Source: Gnetum montanum (lineage: Eukaryota; Streptophyta; Gnetopsida; Gnetales; Gnetaceae). Taken from it: 64,000 nucleotides of DNA. The notes beneath the pieces were generated by a model. It ran no database searches and was not told where the DNA came from. It worked only from the letters and a program-made list of their open reading frames with translations. Shown piece after piece: positions 54,426 to 64,000 of the stretch (position 1 is its first letter; each line of letters opens with the position of its first letter). A program made the translations under genes and the position numbers. The stretch spans positions 100,149 to 164,148 of the forward strand of contig MNCI01017633.1 in assembly GCA_015680685.1 (NCBI GenBank). Direction: 5' to 3'.

Positions 54426-56599
54426 ACATTTGGAGGAATCCACCTGAGAGGCATTGAAAAAGAAGTGCAAAACACCATGAACAACTAAGAACCAAGAATT
54501 ATCTGTTAGCCCTTGGTTGGACATCATCGCAATGTATTCAAAAGTACATGGGATTGGGGAAATGCAGTTCAAGATGCAAGGGGATTGGTTGTAACCAGGG
54601 AAATCAAGAGTTGATCGAGGGATATGATTATCATTGGGATTGTGAGAGAGGAATGCTCTCACGTGAATGAGCTATATCTTTGATCCTTGTCCATAGCCAG
54701 TGTTTAGTAGACTCGGGGCCAAGACATAGGAAGTGCATTCTTTGGAGAAACAAGACTCTTAAAGAGTGTTTATGGGGCCCGTTGTAAACAACCAAAGCCA
54801 CGCAATAATGTGCCACATGATCTCTTTGAGACATGAGTGTAACTGTTTTCCAGACAATTGCCTTCTCGCATGGGGCTTGTATGAGAATAGCCAATAGTCC
54901 ATGGTTTATGATGTCAATAGGGTCATGAAGACCTTTTTCTTACATCTTGCTCTTTGACTTTTTTGTTCTTTTCCTTTTTGTTTATTTCTTATTTTCTTTT
55001 GTTTTTTCTTTGTTTTGTTTTTCTTTTCCTTTTATTTTTCTTTTTCTTGGTCTTTTTAAAAGAGCTTGCTTTTTGTGCCATGCTCTTGTTTGAGCGCTTG
55101 CATTTTGCATCATGTACTATGTACTGTGTTTTGCTTTGCAACTATTTGGAGAGTCATAGTTTGCAATAGTGTATCAAGAGTTTTGAACTGAGTGGAATGC
55201 ATCCAGGGGTGTAATTAAATAGGACAATTGGGACAGGATGGGGAAGTAGGGGATGTATCAGAAGTTGGGAATGAACTTATGAGAAGATTGATTAACCCAG
55301 TTATGTGCGTCAGGAAGAATGTGATACCTTATCATCGCGATGAAGTGCATCCATGTAAGAATGCCTCATGAGTGTCATCCTGCAAACACAACTCCAAGAA
55401 GAAAAGAAAAACATAAATGAATCGATTAACTAAGCACTTTAAACTAGGAGATGGAGTCATCACGTGTAATTTTCAAAGCAAACAGAATTATGAACAACAT
55501 CAGCTTCATTAGCGTCCATGAGACAAATCATGTAGCAAGTCTTTGTGGAACATGTACAGCTAATTACAGCAACATATCTTTTTAAACTTTGCCTGGTCAT
55601 CGATGATGTTGCCAGTTTATAGTCTTAGCAGACTATTATGGATTAGTTTTACGTCATAACCCTTTGGACGACACCAATTTTAGCGTCGTACGGGATGGTG
55701 CATTACTAGTTTATAGTCATAGTGGACTGTAAAGAGGCAAGATAGTTTATAGTCTTAGTGGACTCTGGGTGCTAGTTTCACATCATGGCGAATAGGTGTG
55801 GAAGTTTAACGCCATACTAGACAAAGCTCTATGGTATCAGTTTTAAGTCATGATGCTAGGACTTTTTTGTGGCATTAGTTTTAAGTCATAATGCTAGGAC
55901 TTTCTATGGTATCAGTTTTAAGGCATGATGCTAGGACTGGTGTTTACCTTGCTTGTGTAAGGCGTGATGCTGCATGCATGGTCATGTTGTGTGTCTGCAA
56001 GATCCTACAAACATTGGCTAGAAAAAAAACAAAATCAAGCAATACCTATGTAAACAAAGTTAAAATGTAAATGAAAGAAAAGCAACACGAAAAGTGATAG
56101 TTTTAGGCCGTTTCGGGCCGTATGCTAGTTTAAGGCCTTTTTGGGCCATGTTTTTTTGTGGTTTTATGTTTGATGTTTTTCAAATGCAATGTGTAAACTA
56201 AGTTGATGAATGTGTAAACAAAGAAAAATTCATGATCTAAGTGAGCAGGAAAAATGTAAATGCATAGGCTAGTGCAATGTAAACAAAAGTCAAAGATGCA
56301 TGTCAAAGGGGTAGGCAGACATCTGCATTTTTGGCCAAGGGAAAGTCTTTGTCATGTAGTTGCTTCCTAACTAGGCATGGATTATGGAGCATGCAAGGTT
56401 TAGGGTCCTCTGGGGGCTGTTGGCTTCAACCACTCATTTCGGTGTGTTAGCCTTAGGCATTGCGTCGGTTACCGTAGGTGTACCACCAAGAAACTCTTCT
56501 TCCAAAACTTGCACCATGTTTATGTCGTGGGTAGTTGAAGAGGAAAAATTATCACCATGGATGATAACTTGACCACCTTCGTATGGAAGGTGGATTTCT
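54426..56599 (-). other. 3' non-coding region of element A
   Basis: No pol domain is present. Contents: 54426-54940 colinear with B 4591 onwards; a ~105-bp pyrimidine tract (54955-55060); 55200-55600 without features; degenerate tandem units of about 30-40 bp with AGTTTATAGTCTTAG or CAGTTTTAAGTCATGATGCTAG (55610-55945); a GCTTACCTTGCT-like block also found in B at 6172 just before pol; then at about 56000 a jump to the block B has upstream of its antisense unit (56090-56560). Confidence 0.6.
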
Positions 56600-57450
56600 T
56601 GGTGGATGGGAGAGGAGATGGCCCTTAGTTAAGCTAGCCAAGGCCTGTCTAGAATCATGTTGAAACCTGGCATCTCCTCTATGACAATGAAATTTGCACT
56701 AGTGGGGAATTGCTCTCCCGCTACAAAGGCTAAGTTGATTGTACCCTTAATTGTGACATGTGATCCATTAAAGAATTTTAGACATGTGGTTTTGGTTGGC
56801 TTGATTTCATCTATCAGGCCTAGCTTGTCGATGATGGAGTACAGGACTACACTCATTGCTGCACCATCATCGACATGTACTTTGCGAATGGTACATTGTC
56901 TAACACGAATGATAATGGATAGTGGAGCCATAGTGACCTCCCCTTGTTTGGGGTTGACTTTGACTACATCATTGCAAAAGGTTAAGGTTGTTGAACCCAA
57001 TTCTTGTGGTGTGGGAGGCAACATTGTTGCATGGATGGATGCCTCATTTGCAGGGATGTCCTCCATAATAGGAATGAAGGCTAAGACCTGGGCCAATGCT
57101 TGGCAGTGAGCAGGTGAGGTCCTGACTAGGTCATACAAGCTAAATGTTGTGTTCTTATGCTTGAGCATTTCTTTTACCTGGGTTAGTGTAGCTACAAAGT
57201 CCTTGTCATTAGCCATTGTGTTGGCCTTGACTTCCTCCATGTAGTTTGAGAGACAGATCTCTTGCGAAGGGGACTTGGGCTTGGTTTGTTTGGGGGTAGG
57301 GGCCCCAGTGTTCAGTTGTTGTTTGCTAGTTGTGGCCCTTGCTTCTACCATGGGGGTTGCGAGGTGCTCTTTTGTCCTCTTGCATTGCCATTTGGTGAAC
57401 TTACCTGGGTTGCTAGTGGGGTCGACCCTCGAGGGAGAAGGGATCAAGAT
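56600..57450 (-). pseudogene. Aspartic protease region of element A
   Basis: The 272-residue open frame 56629-57447 is the longest in the window. It starts in the gag-protease linker (Lys/Thr-rich, about residues 1-100), continues through YDLVRTSPAHCQALAQVLAF, and ends in the protease: VDDGAAMSVVLYSIIDKLGL (active site, D-G-A), KFFNGSHVTIKGTI, FIVIEEMPGFNMILDRPWLA. B has the same at 16242-16499. The PWL end motif is preceded by D instead of G in I-L-G-R. One frame change or stop near 57450 separates it from gag. Confidence 0.8.
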
Positions 57451-59600
57451 GTTACCCTCTGTTGGGCTTTAGGTAGGTGAGGGGTCATCACGTCATGGCA
57501 CCTTGATGACAAAAGGTTGCTTAGCAGTTTTTGTTATCGTGTCATGCCAGTTTAACGTCTTAGTGGATGAACGTTGTGGAGCCTTGACCACAAAGGGTGT
57601 TGTGGGTGCTTGAGGTGACACCTTGATAACAAAGGGAGGCCTCTTGTTTGTGGAGGTTGAGGGAATCCTTGCCTTGCTGGGAGGCTCACAAATCACGAAA
57701 GGTTGTTGCACAGGTTTGGGCTTGCCACCTATGCTAATCAAATTTATGACATAGGAGGCATCGTCTATGTTGGATTGACTTGTTGTGTCAATCACCAGTT
57801 GACCTTGTTCTATCATTCCTTGTAGGTCATCTTGTAGGGCGCGACAGTAGTGTGTACCATGATCAACCATTTGATGGTAATGACAGTATTGGTCCACTTT
57901 AAAATGTTGTGGGACTGGGGGCTCATTTGGTACTGCTAATGTGGGGTTCCTTAGTAGTTCACAGTACCTATCATATTTTTGGCAGGTAATTACTGACACA
58001 TGTTTGTGTTGGATTTTCCCAGCTTTCAAGAGTTGCTCCAATAGTTAAGAGGGTTGCATCGGTAGTGGTGTATACTTTGAGTAGTCCTTGTGCTAAAAGT
58101 TGGACCTTGGGGTGGCCCTTGTCGATGTAGGTGAGTTGGTGCCAAAGTTGACAGCTTTGTCAGTTGGGGCTTTGGGTTACTTAGCTATTGGGCCCTAGTT
58201 GGTTGTTTTTGTGATTGTGGCCACCATTTCCACTGTTGTGTTTTGCTTGCTAGTATGTTGGTTTCCATAGGCCACATAAGCTGGGTCATTGCTTGATTGT
58301 GCCACCTCTTCTATATCTTTAATTTGTGTGAATTCTTGGCTCAAGGTATGGGCTTTCAAATAATAAAGTTTTGATTTAACAAAGTCATTCGTGGCCGTCT
58401 TAAGGATGGTAAGCAGATATGTTTTAGAGATGGGCTTGTGAAGTTCATTGAGAGTTGCATTCCACATTTGGATAAATTTTTGTGTTGGCTCTAATGGCAC
58501 CTATTTAATCTAAATTAGGCTATCTAGTGTGGCTTCAGGCTTTAGATTATATTTAAAACGGGTGATAAACTAATGTAACAAATCCTCCAGAGAGGATATA
58601 GAGTTACGGGGTAAAGCTCAGTACTAGTCTAAGGCTTTCCCGTTAAGGACATAGAAAATATACGCAGAATTGCATGAGGCTAAGCCTGAAGCAATAGACA
58701 TTCTGTTCGAAATGTTACTAGGTGGGCGTTTGGGGTCTCCCTCTCCATTGTACTTGGTTAGCTTGGGTAATGAGACTCCTTTTAGCAAGGTTAACGATGG
58801 AATTAAGGGATCGATTGGATCATCTTGATAGAAGTCCAACACCTTGATTTCCTCAGTGTTTGCAGTTTTAAGGTGCTTTACCTCTTCAGTTAACATGTGC
58901 ATCATTTTCCTCGTGTTTTCCTACTCTTGGATAGTAGGCAAACTGGTGGGTTGAATGGATTATGATTGGTAGTAATTCGATTGTTGCATTGTTTGCGGTA
59001 AGGGATATTGTTGGATTGTTGGTTGTTGTGGTGGAGCAACATTCAGAGATGGCATTAGAGGGTGTGGTATGTTATAAAGAGTAGGCTGGTGTTGTTGGAA
59101 AACTAGTGAAACCCACTGTCCAGCCACAGGTTGTGAGGTGACACCCTGAATGTGTTGTGCTGAAGTAGTCAGAGGTGCCCCATGGGTTTGTACTTGTGGT
59201 ATGTAATGGGTGGGCGTGGAAGCTAGTATTTCTTGTCGAGAAGCTAGTCCTCATGTGTATGCGGATGAAGGAGGAAGTATGGTTCCCTCTAGGAAAGGTT
59301 GGAATAATGAATTTGTATAGGCATGAGGACTGATGGTATGGTACGAATCCCCATGCTCAAATTGGGCGGCAAAGTCATCTTCCTCATTTCCATTCTAAGG
59401 CTTTATCAGAGGTGGCCATAAGGCTTGAATCCTTGCCATAAGAAGATAAAACATGAGTTGATGATGGTGTTCGAAAAGGGGGATTATGTCAAATGCCAAG
59501 GGAGTGAACTCATGACCTCCCTTGTAGATGAGCTCATAGTGTTGCTTTGCCTCTCTTTACATGCGATCGATAGGAAATTTGGCTTGGATTTTCACACAAA
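57451..59600 (-). pseudogene. gag of element A
   Basis: 58624-58905: LDFYQDDPIDPLIPSLTL, LPKLTKYNGEGDP, LNGKALD; then ALPRNSISSLEDLL and FKYNLKP across stops (58540-58620), the retrotransposon gag core. 58195-58500: EPTQKFIQMWNATLNELHKP, LKAHTLSQEFTQIKDIEEV. 57493-58041: a zinc-knuckle-like CHYHQMVDHGTHYCRAL followed by LQGMIEQGQLVID, and a Lys/Pro-rich tail with repeated PFVIK. This order (core, linker, C-H-H-C knuckle, basic tail) matches B. The frame is broken in a few places only, less than in B. Confidence 0.8.
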
Positions 59601-59830
59601 TGAAGTTATATTGTTTAGGTGTGAGGATGTGGGAAGATTCCATGATAGCATGTCCAAGCTGACAATGCGTAGCATGTGCAGCATGACTAACTTGCAATAT
59701 GATAACTACAACATGACAACAACGTGACAACTACAGCATGATAACTATGACAGGAAGACTCACAGGGACAAGATGAATAAGTTTTGATAGGTAGAGTGAT
59801 CAACATTTTAATAGACAACAAGCAAGTTAG
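59601..59830 (-). other. Leader of element A
   Basis: Between gag and primer site. Contains a short ACAACATGACA / ACAACGTGACA / GCATGATAACT direct-repeat cluster (59695-59755). No ORF is supported. Confidence 0.45.
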
Positions 59831-59849
59831 GCCATCCTTCTAGCGCCAA
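59831..59849 (-). other. Primer-binding site of element A
   Basis: The minus strand reads TTGGCGCTAGAAGGATGGC, five bases after the LTR end. Same class as B. Confidence 0.75.
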
Positions 59850-59854
59850 TTTAC

Positions 59855-61606
59855 TGTACTGACCTAAATCGTTGGTGTAAGGTTGGAAGGAAAACAAACA
59901 CCAAAAGATCGTCGGGAAGACATAGCCGACCCCGCCTTCGCCTCAAGGGCAAGTTGCAAAAGTAAACGAAGGTAGAGTGCCTTGGATGGTCTACACACAT
60001 ATCAACCAAGGACTTCCCTAAGTGTAAACTATGGCTTGCGCGGGGGTTATTGTAACTAAAGCTTTAAAATGTAAACAATGCACACAAAATGTAAACAGAA
60101 ACGTATGTAGGTATCATAAATAAAACATAAAATGAATGTAAAATAGAGTAAACAAAATAATGGCTGGTAGAACGAGCTGCATGGTATTGCATAGAAAAGA
60201 TGTGCACCAATCAAAGCGTAGTTGCACGTGTAGATGGCAGGTCAAGCACCAAGCCCTGGGGTGATGTGATGTGATGTGATATGATGCAGTGTATTTTAAA
60301 AGTGCCTGGATGCTATGAGTTAGAGTGTGCCAAGTGCCCAAAGATCACTGGTCTGAGTTTTGTAAGCTGTTTAACTCAAAAATTACCAACCCCTGTTTAT
60401 GTGAATTGACAAGGTATTTATAAGGCCGAGTCGTGCTCGGGTGCAGAATTCAAGAATGGAATTAACGGTTGGGAGATGAGAGGAAAATGGATCAAGTGGC
60501 ACGTGTTTGATGGATAGTTGTGTGTGAGTTGGTCACGTGTGAGCAAGCTACATTCTTGACTAGGTTCATCATATCTTACAACGTGTGGGTTACTCAAGCC
60601 CATGGAAGCACATACAATTTAGAACGTGAGGGCTCGGCAAGCCCAAAAATGAAAATTTACATTGAAAAGATGATGTACAACAAGAGAAATTGGCTCTGGC
60701 TCACTTGAAACTTTTGGATCTTTAGTTTGACTGCTGCAGGATGTTGATTCGGGTGGTTCCATGGCTGTTTGAGGCATGTCTGCTTGCACTCACGCTGGGT
60801 GTGTCCTCAGCGTGACCTCAGCCTGAGTGAAGTAAAATGAGATATTTGACATCAAATTTTGATTTCTAAAGCCTATTCCTTGAATGAAACTATTACCCTA
60901 AATGTGTCTAACCCTGAGAATGATCTAAAATCTAGAATTTGAACTTGAATGTGTCTGATTTTGAGCTATTTTGGATAGGTCACAGTGTAGCGTGCCCACA
61001 ACTTGACCTAAGGAGAATGACATGTTTCACACTAATTTTTGAATTTCTGAAGCCTATTTCTTAGGTGTAATAGTTTCCTACCTATGTCTGATCCTAAAAG
61101 TTGAAACTTGAGCTTGAATGTGCCCTGTTCGGAGCCACTTTTGGTAGGTCATGCTGGACTCACACCACAGTGTGACCTGCAGTGTGACCTCAAAACTTGC
61201 AATTTTAAGCTGAAATCTAGAATTTTTGAAAGTTGGAACCCATAGTTATCAATAGTGGACCCTGAGGATGACTTTCACCCTTGAAATCAAGTCATTTTGA
61301 CTCAGTTTTGGGGCTCCCAAAGTTGGTCAAGCTGGACTCACACAACAACGTGACCTGCAGCATGTTTGAGAAAATTTGCACTTTTTGCAGTGTGAGTTGT
61401 CTAGGACAAGACCGCGTGAGTGCCCAAGATAGGCTAGCATCAGTTCCCAAGATAGGCCAGCATCAGTGCCCAAGACAGGCCAGCGTCAATGCCCAAGACA
61501 AGCCAGCGTGAGTGGCATGCCTTAGTCAAATTTTGCCTCCCGAAGGCTCAAAGGGCTCTGGGTCATTCTCATTTCAAAGTGTTAGGCTGAAATTAGTGGT
61601 GTTTTA
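59855..61606 (-). repeat. 5' LTR of element A
   Basis: 1752 bp, TGTACTGACC to GTGGTGTTTTA (LTR start TG changed to TA). TATA box 60413-60424; (TGTGA)n at about 60262-60280; U3 tandem units 61409-61512. Confidence 0.9.
60413..60424 (-). promoter_or_regulatory. TATA box of A 5' LTR
   Basis: The minus strand reads CTTATAAATACC. Confidence 0.65.
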
Positions 61607-61611
61607 GTTGG
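61607..61611. other. Right target-site duplication of element A
   Basis: GTTGG, identical to 52628-52632. Confidence 0.85.
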
Positions 61612-62675
61612 TCTTACTAGATTATAGGTTATGTAATGGGTACCACTTCCTATTGTTGATTGGGCCTTGTGCTTGGAAGTTGGCTAGGTCCTCCAGTTTG
61701 AGGTGCAGTGAACCCCATTGTCTATTCTTTCTTAGGCTCCAATGTCTTACCAGCACTTTTCCTTGGGGCTAGTGGCTTTAGTAATGCAGTGAATGAAGCA
61801 TTTTGGGCCTTTATGGGGATGTCATTAGTGTACCCTAGAATTCTAGCATGTTGACATAGCTTCTTGATGAGATAGGGGAAGGGTAATGTGAACTTCCTTG
61901 TCTTACGTTCTTTAAACTGCCTCAAAATTTCTATAAGATATAGATGGGGTAGGTTGGCATTAACCTTGCCCATCAAGATGGCACTTCCTCTAGCCACATA
62001 TGTAGAAATTCCATTTAAACCTTTTGTTGGGAAAATGTGATATGTGTTGATTTTGAAATAGATTCTCTCTTCAAGTGTGAGCTCCCCATATGCTTTATCT
62101 TCCTTACTGTATGCCCTTTTAAACCATATTTTTCACACATCTTCATCAAAGTGAGTGGACAGGTGAGCAGATTTGGGCCCTGTGTTTAGAAGATTTAATA
62201 CTCTCAAAATGGCCTTGGTAGATAAATTAACAAAAATACCACCAATATCAATGGTGGTACCTTCTTCCTTGTGCCAAAATTGGTACATCTCCTCCATGTA
62301 CCAATCACCACTCTTAGAGATAATAGACCACAGTGGAGATCCTTTAAGTTGGTCTTTGACTACTTCAGGGGCAAATTCAGTGAAGGGTCCAAAATTAAGT
62401 TCCACAATCACAGCTACTGACATGGACCTTTCATGAATTGCTTAAACACATTACAAAGACAATGTGAGATGTTGTCCCTGTTCAGGTGCCTTGTTGTCTC
62501 CACCTTTGGCATGTCTCAATTGCACAGTAATAGGAGGTTCTTGATGGATGCTAAATGATTGTGCCTCCTGCTCTGTATGTTCTTTGATAGGCACTTGGCC
62601 TCTGCCTCTCCTTGGTTGTTTGGATGCACCCTGAGAGGATCCTCCTTGTTGTCTTCTTTTAGGGGCCATCTGCAA
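61612..62675 (-). pseudogene. ORF3 of element H, N-terminal part
   Basis: Start codon at 62675 or, two codons later, at 62669 (MAPKRRQQGG). The N terminus (62451-62675) is basic and Gln/Arg-rich, like a nuclear-localisation or nucleic-acid-binding tail. Next (62133-62423) comes a domain with VELNFGPFTEFAPEVV, WYMEEMYQFWHKEEG, FVNLSTKAILRVLNL, and (61722-61997) KRAYSKED-like residues, ARGSAILMGKVNANLPHLYL, TLPFPYLIKKLCQHA. E has LNFGSFLE and REWYMGETFLFW in the same order. The layout resembles the putative plant transposon protein domain; I am not sure of that. The ORF continues left of A. Confidence 0.7.
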
Positions 62676-63149
62676 TCACATGGGATCAATTATTAGTAAA
62701 GCTATTTGCAAAATTAGATTAATACCTTACTTATTGCCCTTAATATATTCATTTCTTACTTAGTGTGATTCAGAGTTAGATATTTTCATGAAAAATCCCC
62801 TAAAAGTTTTGATATTGGACCCAAATTTGATTAGGTGACTCCAAAAAATAAGTTTCATGGTCTGGGTGAAGAAAAAAAATTAATTGGCAAATGTTTTTAT
62901 CATTTTTAAGGTTACTTACCCTTTATAATATCCTTTGGGCAACAAAAAATTTTGAAAAAACTACATGTGACTTAAAGCGTACCCTTCCCCCACAACTATG
63001 TTAAACACTTTGGGTTTAAGCAAGTTTGATCGGAACAAGAATCAGAGCATTAATGAGCAAGTTATTGATGTTTGAATGGTAGGTGCGCAAGCTAGAAAAT
63101 TCCAACAACTCCCCTCACATGAACAGTGAAAAATGATGTTGATGTGTGC
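62676..63149 (-). other. Non-coding stretch upstream of H ORF3
   Basis: AT-rich, no ORF supported. It separates the ORF3 start from the U3-like segment, as in E (23111-23540). Confidence 0.45.
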
Positions 63150-63180
63150 NNNNNNNNNNNNNNNNNNNNNNNNNNNNNNN
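63150..63180. other. Assembly gap (31 N)
   Basis: A run of N. Open frames drawn across it are not meaningful. Confidence 0.95.
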
Positions 63181-63265
63181 TCCATATATATAGTTTTTAT
63201 AGATGTGATATCGTGTACCCGATAGTGTGGACCTAATATCGGGTACTCGATATTGTGTCTTTTTG
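63181..63265 (-). promoter_or_regulatory. Internal U3-like promoter upstream of ORF3 (H)
   Basis: A minus-strand TATA-like CTATAAAAACTATATATATG next to GATATCGTGTACCCGATAG and GGGTACTCGATATTG, which match the U3 repeats of the H LTR (GATATCGTGTACTCGATATC, 50645-50664). Position and layout parallel 23545-23650 in E. Confidence 0.5.
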
Positions 63266-63300
63266 AAAATAGGGTACTTGGAAAAATTGATGAATTTTCG

Positions 63301-64000
63301 AATTTCCAAGGTAAAAAATGAAGGATTTAAGGTTGAATTGAAAAATCTAGGGTAACGTTGAAGAGACCTAAAGGCATCAAAAGTGTAATGAAGTGGAATT
63401 TGACAATGAAATTCATGGAGAGGATGAGGAAAAAGGACATGTTGTCATGCATAGGAACATTGGAATTTAAAATAATGATAAAGGGAAAGATTATTGTAGC
63501 AATGCAATACTTGGAGGATGTAAGATGATGTGGTGATGTGTAAAGAGTGTAAATTACAAAAGTTACACAAGTGGCTCCTCCGCAAAGGAGGTTCCTACCT
63601 ATCATGCCCTTACGTAACCACACCTGAAAATGTCNCAGGTTCCTACCTATCATGCCCTTACGTAACCACACCTGAAAATGTCCGTAGGCACTAAAAGGGT
63701 TAAATGTAATAGACACCAGTTCCACAAAACACACACATGTAGATACAACTGTGATGAGATATGACTTCTATGCCACACAAGACACAAGTTAGAAACACTT
63801 AGATAACGAGGTGAAATGAATCGTAGAAGAGATTGTAGAGATTGGGACGTGGGGTAATTGACTCAGGGCATAATGAATCCTGAGTGTAGCGCATGATTAA
63901 TGTGTCATTAGCCCATTGCTCCAAAATCAAGACCAAGTCCATGCCTCTGATCATTGACATCACATTGTTTCATCCAATGATGGACAACCACAAGAGCACC
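63301..64000. other. Unassigned right-end stretch
   Basis: No gene recognised. The 135-residue minus-strand frame at 63327-63734 reads through a duplicated assembly flank, so its length is artificial. If H is complete to the right, integrase should follow further on. Confidence 0.35.
63589..63682. other. Assembly gap (one N) with duplicated 46-bp flanks
   Basis: 63589-63634 and 63637-63682 are identical, separated by the N at 63635 and one C. Same pattern as at 28708. Confidence 0.9.

Larger units (their letters stand above)
52633..61606 (-). mobile_element. Element A: pol-less Tat-like retrotransposon
   Basis: Complete element of 8974 bp with LTRs at 52633-54408 and 59855-61606, perfect 5-bp target duplication, primer site (59831-59849), gag (57480-59600), protease (56600-57450), tandem repeats (55610-56150) and polypurine tract (54409-54425). 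LTR pair differs mainly by transitions and is clearly more alike than the pair of B, so A is the youngest large insertion. It has the B plan minus the whole pol and antisense unit. It lies inside ORF3 of H. Confidence 0.9.
49867..63300 (-). mobile_element. Element H: 3' half of an Athila-like element carrying ORF3
   Basis: Minus strand: 3' LTR (49867-50705), polypurine tract (50706-50720), ORF3 in two pieces (50870-52627 and 61612-62675) because element A is inserted, then an upstream segment with a U3-like promoter (63181-63265). Integrase and the 5' parts are expected beyond the right edge; I recognise none before 64000. H itself lies in the RT start of G. Confidence 0.65.

Noticed and set aside
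56657-57109. 150-residue plus-strand open frame
   Set aside because: Shadow of the A protease on the other strand. B shows the same shadow (16237-16428) only because the proteases are homologous.
59425-59727. 100-residue plus-strand ORF in A
   Set aside because: Antisense to the gag start and leader of A; no domain and biased by the repeat cluster at 59695-59755.
63115-63309. Minus-strand frame across the N gap
   Set aside because: It includes the 31-N run, so the translation is meaningless.
63327-63734. 135-residue minus-strand frame
   Set aside because: It spans the duplicated 46-bp flanks at a single-N gap; the length is artificial and no domain is seen.

Overview
This window looks like repeat-dominated intergenic DNA from a large plant nuclear genome. 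No intact host gene could be supported. The evidence is stacked LTR retrotransposons with plant-type domains (gag, aspartic protease, RT, RNase H, integrase), primer-binding sites directly after the LTRs, plant-style TATAAATA promoters in the LTRs, tRNA-like SINE heads and a LINE remnant. The size and decay of the elements would suit a gymnosperm or another large-genome plant, but the species is a guess. Almost every coding remnant is broken by stops, mostly TAG.

Two element types alternate. Type 1 (LTRs of about 0.84-0.93 kb, ends TGATGA...TCATCA, primer site resembling TTGGCGC.ATTGTC, best match tRNA-Asp) is Athila-like and carries a sense third ORF (ORF3) before the 3' LTR. Type 2 (LTRs of 1.5-1.8 kb, start TGAAACACCA, primer site resembling TTGGCGCTAGAAGG) is Tat/Ogre-like, with a normal and an extra (archaeal-type) RNase H.

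Layout, left to right. 1-1405: the 5' end (gag, primer site, 5' LTR) of a minus-strand Athila-like element C, inserted in the 3' LTR of another element, E. 1406-32353: element E (minus), whose ORF3 is split by the 18.5-kb Tat-like element B (3045-21549, target duplication GATGG/GATGA). 32354-39640: a second Athila-like body, E2 (minus), joined directly to E's 5' LTR and itself carrying a 1.1-kb insertion. 39641-45357: AT-rich non-LTR DNA with SINE copies, an L1-like LINE remnant and a ~180-bp tandem repeat. 45358-49866: plus-strand Athila-like element G, cut off at the start of RT by element H. 49867 to at least 62700: minus-strand element H, whose ORF3 is split by the youngest element, A (52633-61606, perfect target duplication GTTGG).

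Relative insertion order from nesting: E before B and C; G before H before A. B has gag-protease and pol. A keeps gag-protease but lacks all of pol, so it is probably a non-autonomous relative that borrowed pol from a B-like partner. The most interesting features are an antisense unit inside B that looks like a multi-exon gene with short introns, and a copy of each Athila-like element's own U3 promoter repeats just upstream of its ORF3. Two single-N gaps with duplicated flanks (28708, 63635) are assembly artefacts.
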